DNA of 64,000 bases from Cryphonectria parasitica EP155 (lineage: Eukaryota > Ascomycota > Sordariomycetes > Diaporthales > Cryphonectriaceae): positions 744,001-808,000 of the forward strand of contig NW_024468913.1 of the NCBI RefSeq assembly GCF_011745365.1. The letters run 5' to 3'. A program made the translations under genes and the position numbers. Shown piece after piece: positions 55,821 to 64,000 of the stretch. The notes beneath the pieces were generated by a model, which saw nothing but the letters and a program-made list of their open reading frames with translations, was not told where the DNA came from and did not search any database. The number at the start of each line of letters is the position of its first letter. Positions within the stretch are counted from its first letter, which is position 1.

Positions 55821-56419
55821 ATGTCTTCCCCTGCCTCCGTTGCGTCTTCTGTATGTACTTTGCTGCTCCTTGTGTGATAATTGGGCTGAATTTCGAGTAG
55901 GATACGCCTGTTTCCAGGGCAGAGGACGGGCGACGTCCTTATCCATGCCTTGTTTGCCTGCGCTCTGCCTGGGCTGGACGCTCCAATGGAGCGTGCTACG
56001 ACAATCCTTCTGTTCCTCGAGGCAAACGCTGCTCGCGCTGCGCGCACGGGCGCGGTTGCCAACTGCTGCCACGCTCTTGTCGCAGGTCCGCCCTTGCTTA
56101 TATCAAGGCGAAAGAAATGGGTCCCACCTGCAAGAAAAGCGTATGAGATGCCCCTTGCGTTTGGAAGATACTTCTGTTTCTAATCTCTCACGAGTAGCTT
56201 GTCAACAAACTTGGTTGTGCTTCTAAGGCAGCTGTTAAGACTGCCCTGGGATTAGATCCACGGCCCGTGACGAACAAGAAAAGAAAGAGGAAGGAGATCA
56301 TGGAGAGAGAGATCAAGGAGGAAGAGATGGAGCACGAGGAGTGGGAGGAGGAGGGTGAGGAGGAGGTGGAGAGTGAGCAGTGGGAGGAGGGTGAGGATGA
56401 GCTAGATAAGGCGGGCTAG
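55821..56419 (+). CDS. Small cysteine-rich protein with acidic tail
   Basis: Three exons (55821..55850, 55901..56140, 56198..56419) join in frame to 163 residues. Introns have gtatgt and gtatga donors and both end in gagtag or acgagtag. Exon 1 is only 30 bp ('MSSPASVASS'). Residues 24-70 carry a cysteine motif C26-x2-C29-x12-C42-x11-C54-x2-C57-x5-C63-x6-C70, in 'PYPCLVC', 'GACYDNP' and 'KRCSRCAHGRGC'. This pattern recurs in a family of short fungal hypothetical proteins and looks like a small zinc-binding fold, but it is not the Zn2Cys6 transcription-factor motif. The rest has 'KAAVKTALGL', a basic patch 'KKRKRKEIM' that could be a nuclear signal, and a Glu/Trp-rich acidic tail. Function unknown. 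It could act with DNA or protein partners. No long single open frame covers it, so it is easily overlooked. Confidence 0.72.
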
Positions 56420-57453
56420 AAGGATGAGAAACTACGCGCTGATCGTATTGCTAAGGTCAAGGAGGGTTTGTGTGCTCTCGTTGATCTGATGGTTGCTTGA
56501 GTTGAGCACGCGTGCGGGAAACGAGGCTAAGTCAGTCCTCCTATACGTTTTAGTCTCTCATCTGCATCTCACAATTGTAAAATACATGTCAGAGGAATTT
56601 CTTGTAACACAATATTGGTCCGATCTGTCTATCTGAAGGGCTCATGAGGTCTGGAATCTTGGGTGGCACCAATTCTGGAGCTATCAATGTCTGGATACCG
56701 TATAGAAGCAGCAAACAGATCATGGAGTATTACAAGCTCTGATGCAGCACGTTTCGAGGTCCGCTGCAGTCTTTGTTCTCTTCCCAGATGAAAGATGATA
56801 TTACTGATTATTCATTTCCGCTTTGTCTGTGCCCAAATACGTTAAAGCTCAGATCGGCGTTCTCGTGCTTTGCAAATCCTGCCATGCGCGCAGTGCATGC
56901 GGAGCTTGCAACCACAACAGACGCCTCACACTAATGACAGTCTCTCATCAAAGCAGATTCTCCGAAATATTCATATCTTTCTGGGCGAGGGAAAAGGGGC
57001 GAAGGGATGCCAATAGCATGTTTTCTGATACTCGGCTCTTCTTAAATTTCCCCCTCCTTCTTTGTAGAGAGTGAAATCCCCTTCAACACGTACTGTTGTC
57101 TTTTCTCGAAGGAGGCGAGGGCGGAGAACATTGTACTGTCCCTCAACCATTACCCTCTGGACGCGGTCGTCCGATCTTTACCTGAAGGCGAGCAAGCAGC
57201 TTGCTCTCTATTCCATTGTCCTGCTGTGTTTGAATCGAGAAAGTACTTGGTTGATCATGCAAGTTCACTATGACAATAACGAATCCAAAAATGTTTGTCC
57301 AAAAAGAATAGTATTGACACGAAGCACAACAAGGTCTATATACAAGCGAATTGACAAGTCACCCGTATCTGCCACATCGAGACCACCCACTCAACCCTAC
57401 GCCGATCCTACCTCATACAGACTTGACTCATATCCAGGTAAGTACCAGCACTT
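56420..57453. other. Intergenic, no gene seen
   Basis: 3' flank of the Cys-rich gene and of the GH131 gene. The open frame at 57071 lies in the probable 3' UTR and has no recognisable domain. Confidence 0.55.
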
Positions 57454-58620
57454 TTAAACCGAGGCAGTCACGTAGACTGTCTTAGTGCGAGGCTTGCAAG
57501 AAGATGCTGATGACGAGGCGAGGGCGGTAGTGGCAGGGGCAGCAGAGGTGCTGGCGGCGGCGACCACGGTCGAGGTGGAGGCGGCAGAGCTGGCAGCCGC
57601 AGAGGAAGCGACAACAGCGACAGAGCTGGAGGTGGCCACGGCGGCGGCAGAGCTGGAGACCGCAACGGCGCTGCTGCTCGACTCGACAACGGCGCTGCTG
57701 CTGCTGGCGACAACGGCGACGGAGCTGCTCGAGGCCGCGACGGTGCTGGTGGCGGCAGCAGCAGTGGAAGAGGAGGCGACGGCCGAGGAAGCAGCAGCAG
57801 AAGACGAAGCAGCGTTGCTGGAGCCAGAAGAGCCAGAGAAAGTGGTGGTGATGTCACCGCTCTCGATGTAGACGCCAGAGAAGTACAGGTCCTCGGTGGT
57901 GTCGGCGACGCCAGTGACGGGCAGCTCGAGCACACCAACGTGCCAGTCGGCGCCGTTGGAGCTGGCAGAGGCGGAGACGGGGGTGACGACGTTGGTCAGG
58001 TCGTCGCCGCCAGTAGAGTGCCACAGGCCGACGGTGCCGCCGGAGAAGTCAATCTCGTAGGCAAAGTTGTGCCACACCCCGGCGTCCATGGTGACGTTCC
58101 ACTGCTCGGCCGAGTCGGCCATCCAGCGCAGGGTGGTGTCGCCCTCGCCGCTGGCGCCGCTGGACAGGCCGTACTGCAGCTCGGTGAAGTGCGACTCGAA
58201 GAAGGCGATCTGGTGCTCGCGAGCGACCGAGGGCGCGTTGGTGTCCTCGCGCATGAGCGAGAAGTGGTAGTACAGCGTGCCCGAGTCGATGGCGCTGGTG
58301 TCGCTGGCCTGCGGGATCAGCTCCGTGCGGCGCATCGTCTGGCCCTCCCAGTACGAGGTGGACGTCAGCGTGATCTTGGCGCCCTGCGTGCTCGACCCGT
58401 CGGCCGGGTTGGCGTAGCTGGCGTCGAAGGCCACGTAGTCGGTGGTGTTGCCCGTGCCGTAGATGTACCACTGGTACTCGCCCACCTCGTTCGACCACGA
58501 CCAGTCCTCCAGCGTGGCCACCGTCATGTCGTTGAAGCTGCCGGACCACTCAGTCGTGCCTGCGGACACGAGCCCGACCAGGTGCGCTGCGAGAGCGGCG
58601 AGGGCGGTCTGCTTGATCAT
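57454..58620 (-). CDS. Secreted GH131 glucanase
   Basis: A single-exon 388-residue protein. The signal peptide is residues 1-20 ('MIKQTALAALAAHLVGLVSA'). Residues 21-265 match the GH131 domain: 'WSGSFNDMTVATLEDWSWSN', 'QWYIYGT', 'AKITLTSTSYWEGQTMRRTE' with E100, 'REHQIAFFESHFTELQYG' with H136 and E142, and 'AGVWHNFAYEIDFSGGTVGL'. GH131 enzymes cut beta-1,3-, beta-1,6- and beta-1,4-glucans in plant or fungal walls. The C-terminal 120 residues are a low-complexity Ser/Ala/Val-rich linker ending in 'SSCKPRTKTVYVTASV'. No CBM1 domain was seen, so the tail may be an O-glycosylated spacer. A TTATATAA element lies 33-40 bp upstream of the start. An (AAG)9 repeat lies about 200 bp upstream. Confidence 0.92.
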   Translation of the reverse strand: MIKQTALAALAAHLVGLVSAGTTEWSGSFNDMTVATLEDWSWSNEVGEYQWYIYGTGNTTDYVAFDASYANPADGSSTQGAKITLTSTSYWEGQTMRRTELIPQASDTSAIDSGTLYYHFSLMREDTNAPSVAREHQIAFFESHFTELQYGLSSGASGEGDTTLRWMADSAEQWNVTMDAGVWHNFAYEIDFSGGTVGLWHSTGGDDLTNVVTPVSASASSNGADWHVGVLELPVTGVADTTEDLYFSGVYIESGDITTTFSGSSGSSNAASSSAAASSAVASSSTAAAATSTVAASSSSVAVVASSSSAVVESSSSAVAVSSSAAAVATSSSVAVVASSAAASSAASTSTVVAAASTSAAPATTALASSSASSCKPRTKTVYVTASV

Positions 58621-60215
58621 TTTGGATGGATGAGGGGAAAAAAGTGGGTGTGTTATATAAGGTTTCTAGACGACCACTGGTCTTCCGAGGAAAGAAGGAG
58701 ATAGAAATGAATGGATGCTTCTGAGGAGAATCCGTGTTGGGAGGCTTTGTTGTCAGCTAACCAGAGCCAAAAGAGTGAATGGGAAGTGAGTGAAGCGAAT
58801 GTGAGAGAAGCAAGAAGCAAGAAGAAGAAGAAGAAGAAGAAGAAGAAAAGAGGGTGGTCGTCGATGAGGTTGGAAAACGCAGGAAACAGTAACAAGGAAA
58901 AGAGAACGGTGTTCAGGCAGTTCCATGATATATATTCAGGACCTTCCTCCGTCCTCGTCCCCCTTCTTCACCCAACCTCACCCTACAGCTTCCCTCCCCT
59001 GGCCATGAATGACACAAGGATGCAAGGCAGAGATTAATTACAGGAGCAAAACACTTGCAGTACTCCCCTAACAAGCATGGCCACCTCTCCTGCATGACTT
59101 CATGCAAGAGGTCGCATCCATCCTGATAACGTAGGACCAAATGCCAAGCAGGTCCTCGAGTCTCCCCCTTCTTCGGAAGCGCGCGAGAAAGTGGTCTTGT
59201 CCCGGAACCAAGAGGAAAACGCCAGGGGAAACATGGAAACAGCCAGGTGCCCACGATGGCCGCCCCAAGGCTGGAAATGTCGTCGTCTGAGGTTTATGGG
59301 GCTGCGGAAATTGCACCAATCGGGATATTTCCTGACTTTTCATGCTTCTTGGGGCGGCCATGCCCCTGGAGGGAGGGGCTAGCTGTGTTTTCTCTGCTGG
59401 GCAGGAGAACACTTGATTTTTTTTTTTTTTTTTTTTTGGTTGTTAAAGAACAAGATCATGTCCAGTGTTGTGGTTTATTCAAGTAGCTCTAAGACTTCAT
59501 TGATCTTTTATAAATGATCCTATCATCTTTTGCAATAATTGAAAACTGAATTCATATATCAACCAAGCAAGCATAAGAGCGGCTCTCTCCTCTTGGTTCG
59601 GAAGCAGACGAGGCGCCCGTCAGGTCCAGGCTGGGCCCGCCAGGAATCCCCGGAAATGAACCAGGGCCAACAGGGCTGCAAGCGATGTTTCGCCTTTTTC
59701 CTGCCCCTCCTCTTCTGGTGTCCAGATCATGACAACCCTGTCTATCTGTGGGGGTTTTCTTTCGTTGTTTCGTTTTCTTGACAAGCTTGTTTACCGTTTG
59801 CTACGAAACTCGGTCGATCCGTTGCTACGATGTACAGTACTAGTACGATCTGGTCTGCGGAGCGTACAGAGCCTCAAGCCGAGGCGCCACGGCACGTTCA
59901 ATAAATGAAACCCCAGAATAGGTTTTTTTTTTTTTTTTTTTACCTGGGTTCTTAGCCTGAAAGACTTCTTGTAGACCATGAAAAGAGTTATAGTCCAGCC
60001 ACAAGATGATGACGATTTAAAATGATGCTCTCTATCTCTACATATGTGTAACAGCTCCGATCTTTATCACTCTTTAACAACGACAATGAATGCGCTTGAT
60101 ATATGCACACGTTATATGGTTTTCCATGGCGAGAGGGCTGGTCAATAGCAGCCCCTCAACCCCTTCCTCTTCCACCCACCTAGAAAAATGACAAATACCT
60201 CTTGAGGAATCCCCC
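58621..60215. other. Intergenic region, upstream of GH131
   Basis: Holds the GH131 promoter side, an AAG repeat at 58820..58846 and two long T runs (59417..59437, 21 T; 59923..59941, 19 T). No gene recognised. Confidence 0.55.
58820..58846. repeat. (AAG)9 trinucleotide repeat
   Basis: About nine AAG units about 200 bp upstream of the GH131 start, on its promoter side. Confidence 0.85.
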
Positions 60216-62512
60216 CTACATAATTCCCTCCACCTCGAGCGCCGACTCCTGCACAGACCTTAAAACAGTTGCCGTATTCTCACGAGCGGCAGGCACCACG
60301 TCTTCAATCTTGTCATTGACAAGGTCTCTGAACTGCTGACCCAGCACGTCCACCACAAGTTTCGAGTCTGGCGCAAGCGGCACCACGCGGTCCTCCTCGC
60401 TGGCGATCGCGCCCGCGTCCCAGCCGCCCTTGAGGTCCTCTGCCACCGTCTTTCCCCAGGCCTTTTGGCCTTTGACGTCTTTCCCGTGCCGAACAGGCCC
60501 GCTCGGCACCGCTGGCGTGATGAGGGTCTCATCGAGGAGCGATTCCCAGCGCATGAGGTACACACCCGGACCGGTCATGCTAGGTTCGCCCAGGTCGGTA
60601 CGACGTGGAGAGGCGGCTCTAGAGGAGGGCTTACTGCTCGCCCGGCTGCCCGCCCGGCTTCCCTTGCCCTTCTCGGGCTTCTCGTCGCCGTCGGGTTGCT
60701 GCTGGCTGAGCTGGTCTAGTACGCGCTGCATGCGCAAGCTGGAGAGCGTGTCGAGCTTCGACAGGTACGAGGCGTGTACGTTCAGGGCTGCCAGAACCTT
60801 CTCTTGAGCTTCTGTCGGGAGCTGGGTGTAGAGATCCTGCAGCTCGTCATTCATCGCCCCGGCCCCGTCCGGTCGAGTCGGATTAGGCTGCTGGTTAAAT
60901 TTACCGACGACGATATGTGCCCAGGTCTGGAACCGCTCACGCAGGTCGGTGCAGTTCTTGGCGAAGTCATGGCAGTAGTTGTAGAACAAGTGCTTGTTGC
61001 GCCTGAGCAAAGCGACGTAGTCCTCCACCGATGGCGGCCGGTTTTCTTCCGCCTTGGACCGACCATTCATCCTGAGCCGCCATCCGCCCTTGACCTTTTT
61101 GGGTTTGCTCGTCTCGATGAAATCCGGCACAAATGTCTCCACGGAGGTGACGTGCTCCCTCAGGTCCAGTGTCTCATGGATAGACCTGATGAAGGGCTCA
61201 TACGTGCTCACGGCGCCACGCACTGCGGCTGTAAAACAGTCGGGGTTGGATCTGCACAGGACCTTGGTCATTTCGTCTCGGTCACGAGCTGACAGCGTTG
61301 CCGAGAGCCAATCCAGGCATTGTGTGTGTTGTGACTGGGTGAGGGAGGCCGCAATTTCTGGGTCCGTAGCCTCGAAGATCACGGCCACAATGGACTTCTG
61401 CAGGGCCATGCTGATCTCACGCATGGCTCGATGGGCTTCTGCGGGCATGTTGAGGTGCTCCTTGAGCGCAGTGAATTGCTCCTTGGTCGGGCGCTCCTTG
61501 GCCGACTCGACCTGGCCAGCCTGTTTACGGAAGTCGCTCGCATCCCAGGATAGTACTGCGGATATGATCCTGTCACGGAAAACTCAGATTAGCTGCGATG
61601 CGATCCCTTTTCTTGACTCTGTCGAAACTCTTACCTCTGCATTAGATTCATTCCGTCGTCAGCTCCACTCGTCAGGCCCATCCAGTTCGTCATTGCCCCG
61701 ACGCTCATCTTGGCCAGGAAGAGCCGCACCATGCCGTTAATCATTGTCGCCGCATTCCCCACCCTCAGTGCTGTCTTCATGCTCGAGAAGGGAACAAGCT
61801 TGAAGACGTTCTCAATCAATTTCAGCAGATACTGCCCTTCCGAGGACAGCACAAAAACGTGATGCATCAGGGAGGCGAGGTGCAGTATCGCGTAGTCAAC
61901 AGCTGCCGCCACAGCTGGAGAGTGTGCCTCGAGATCCGCCGTCTCTGCACAGTGGTCGAATAGCTCGTCGGCCAGGTCGCCGTGGATCAGCTCACAGATG
62001 CAGTCGTTCCAAGCCCTCTCCAACTCGGATGCCTGTTTCACGTCATATGTCCTTTCCTTCAGGCTGGTCTTGTCGGCACTTTTCGGAACACCGCCCAGCA
62101 GGCCCCTCGTCAAAGCCTCGTGAATGACCGACGCACCGGTCGCCAGGGTTTTCCTAGTCCCCAGCGTGCCCTTGTCGTATGATTCGGAAAGATTGGCTTC
62201 GGCGAGGCTGACCATGATGCCCTGGAAGTTGTAGGACCAGAAGTCGGCCGGCAGGTCGCTCATCCCCGGTATCGTGAGAATGCATCGTGTGAGAAGAAGC
62301 TGTAGCAACGGAGATGAGGATTTTGGACGATATGTTGGGCTAGAGGAGGGTCTCTGGAGTGATTCAGCCTCAGTGAAAGGGTAGCCGTATTCCCTGATGG
62401 CATGGATATGCTTGAAGCTCTCAACTTCTCGATAGGTCTCATGGTGGTTGAGGATGTCGAAGAGGGCGTGGAGTTGGACTGGAGTGAGGGAGCCACTCGA
62501 GTCTGAGGCCAT
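60216..62512 (-). CDS. PXB/DUF3818 protein, Ypr097w-like
   Basis: Two exons (62512..61635 and 61569..60216, gtaaga donor, gtgacag acceptor) join in frame to 743 residues. Exon 1 starts with a PXB-type helical region ('LTPVQLHALFDILNHHETYR', 'VESFKHIHAIREYGYPF'), then a DUF3818-type region ('LPADFWSYNFQGIMVSLAEA', 'GTRKTLATGASVIHEAL') and 'SMKTALRVGNAATMINGMVR', all alpha-helical. Exon 2 has 'RMQRVLDQLSQQQPDG' and a Lys/Arg/Ser-rich low-complexity insert ('KGKGSRAGSRASSKPSSRAA'). In yeast Ypr097w and its relatives these two regions flank a PX domain that binds membrane phosphoinositides. No PX domain is visible here between them. This is probably a shorter family form; its role in lipid or membrane traffic is inferred. 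Confidence 0.72.
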
Positions 62513-63890
62513 AGCGTCGATGTGGTCCTCCTCTTGAAGCAGGAACCTCGATAGTTGTCCGAGATATGACGCCCGATGTCTTTATGCTTAGGTATCAAGT
62601 GCTGAGTGTGTGTTTTGAGGACTGTCACAGAGAACAGTGAGCATTGGCCATATGACCAGATAAATTCTGGTGTGATAGTTCTGCCTAGTTCTGACACTGG
62701 GAAGAGAACTTTTGGGGGCATCCACACATGTGGAAAGAGGATATTGAGAGGTCAGGTTCAATAGAGATAGATGGCGGAGTGGCTGCAGCTTCAGGTTCCT
62801 GATGCGCGTCGACGCGTCCAAATAGACAAATAGTGGGGTGAATAATAGACTGACTGGGAATTGATACATCAAGGGTATGTCCAAGGAGAAACAAGGTGAG
62901 AGTGATGCAGTAGACTATCTTTGTCATGGGTAGGCTGCTTCCAAGAAGACCATCAAAGAGTCGAGTGGGTGTAGAAAGACAAGCTCACGATGCCAACCTC
63001 AAGTGAGAAGATGAGACGAGGCTTGACTGGACTATCTACATGTACGTAGATGCAGCCCTGGATAAGTAATTAGATCCAGGTAGGCAGAGAGAAAGTTTGC
63101 TCATGTGCAATCCACTGGAGCGAGAACGAGATCATGAGAAACAGTTGAACGGCACGCTCGTTCCACCGCCCAAAACCTCAAGTTCTCAAAGAGAGAGAGA
63201 GAGAGAGGTACGTCTTCGAGTCTGTCTTTCTGATGAGCTGGTAACCCAGATTGACCGTGCGTATGCTTTATGAGACAAGCAGAAGCACAATACGCCTGAG
63301 ATATCACAGGATGTACGTCAAGAAGAATGATGGTCTCCGAAGAACAAGAAGGACGCCGTGCCTTCAAGAGCCAGCAAGTGATGGACCCTCTTTTGAGACA
63401 GGGTAGTCAAACACGAGATGAAGAAGAAATCGCGGGAAGGTGTTGGCTCCGGAACTCGGCTGAGTTTATCTTGCATCACCCCCAGAAACAGAGTTTAGGG
63501 CATAGAATGAACCAAAAGTTGAGGTGGGAAAAGAGACTTGAGTATCAATACGAGGAAATAGGAAGATGACCTCACCGACCTCAGCACTGTGCTGGGATCT
63601 GTAAAGGCCGTCGTCACTGTACTGCTAGGGCAGGACCCCCTGCCGCCCTGCTGGGATGGCTTGTTGCTACTACAGTCCAAATCCAGGTTAGCGTGAATCT
63701 ATCGCGTTTGTATCGCCTACGGCAAGGTTGGGGGCCAGGCTTGAGGCCCTGCTAGAGACTCTGCTTTGACTTTGGCTTTTCGACATCGAGCTAGCCACCA
63801 GCTCAAGCACCACCGACAACGATTTCCAGCTCTCATCGCCACGCGCAACACGCCCAGGCCGTCTATTTACCATTTCACATCATTGACAAG
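62513..63890. other. Divergent intergenic region
   Basis: No gene seen between the PXB gene and the zinc-finger gene. A GA microsatellite lies at 63191..63208. Confidence 0.55.
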
Positions 63891-64000
63891 ATGGGCAAGA
63901 AGAAGCGCGGTCATCCCAACGTCGAGGAGCTTCTCCAGCGACCGTGGTGCTACTACTGTGAGCTCCCACTCCCTGGCTGGGCTGCCCGTTCGCGCGCAGC
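63891..64000 (+). CDS. BuGZ/ZNF207-type C2H2 zinc-finger protein, first exon only
   Basis: The ATG at 63891 starts 'MGKKKRGHPNVEELLQ', followed by 'RPWCYYC'. Fungal and animal BuGZ/ZNF207 homologues begin with this sequence and continue into a BED/C2H2 zinc finger. The first coding exon probably ends at 63957 with a gtgagc donor; the window ends inside the following intron or read-through. Only 22 residues are visible, so the gene call rests on the very conserved N terminus. BuGZ-type proteins act in spindle assembly and splicing; the role here is inferred from the family. The gene continues beyond the right edge. Confidence 0.65.
   Translation, partial: MGKKKRGHPNVEELLQRPWCYYCELPLPGWAARSRA

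Noticed and set aside
57485..58704. Plus-strand open frames inside the GH131 gene
   Set aside because: They are shadows of a Ser/Ala-rich, GC-biased coding sequence; no domain or start context.
63191..63208. CRISPR-like or structured repeat
   Set aside because: It is a simple (GA)n microsatellite.

Overview
The window is nuclear DNA of a filamentous ascomycete, most likely a Sordariomycete (Pezizomycotina). Support comes from short introns of about 50 to 90 bp with gtaagt/gtatgt donors and ctaa-type branch sites, a spliced tRNA-Ser with canonical internal A and B boxes, and gene families that expand in this group: HET-domain proteins, NACHT STAND proteins, GH131, spherulin-4 and a dual-start cyclophilin like that of Neurospora. 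The genus cannot be named from sequence alone. No operons, CRISPR arrays, rRNA genes, intact transposons or viral genes were seen.

Layout. 0-3 kb: an ankyrin-repeat gene runs off the left edge on the minus strand. It lies head to head with a broken subtilisin-like (S8) protease remnant on the plus strand. 3.5-15 kb: mostly conserved genes, namely a secreted GH2 glycosidase, RNA polymerase III subunit Rpc34, a cyclophilin with mitochondrial and cytosolic starts, and an Ent3-like epsin. 17-28.4 kb: one giant gene for a disordered protein of about 3787 residues, with one 56-bp intron, an exact 102-bp internal duplication and a strongly acidic C-terminal third. 28.9-37 kb: a hemerythrin-like HHE protein, a small Gln-rich protein with an unusually long intron, an Asp/Glu racemase, and a three-exon protein of unknown function. 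38-47 kb: a GH135-type spherulin-4 protein, a metal-dependent amidohydrolase, an RNase III-fold protein with a Lys/Glu/Gln repeat tail, and an aldo-keto reductase. 48-55 kb: tRNA-Ser(GCU), then a divergent pair formed by a HET-domain gene and a lipase-NACHT STAND gene. 55.8-64 kb: a small cysteine-rich gene, a secreted GH131 glucanase, a PXB/DUF3818 protein and the first exon of a BuGZ-type zinc-finger gene.

How they fit together. Most genes look independently regulated. Three groups stand out. The carbohydrate-active secreted enzymes (GH2, spherulin-4/GH135, GH131) suit a plant- or polysaccharide-associated lifestyle. The HET gene and the lipase-NACHT gene share an 845-bp intergenic region and resemble an allorecognition or cell-death module. 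The ankyrin/S8 pair at the left edge looks like a decayed or rearranged relative of the same kind of system. Coordinates of spliced genes were worked out by hand from splice signals, and each intron chain given keeps the reading frame.
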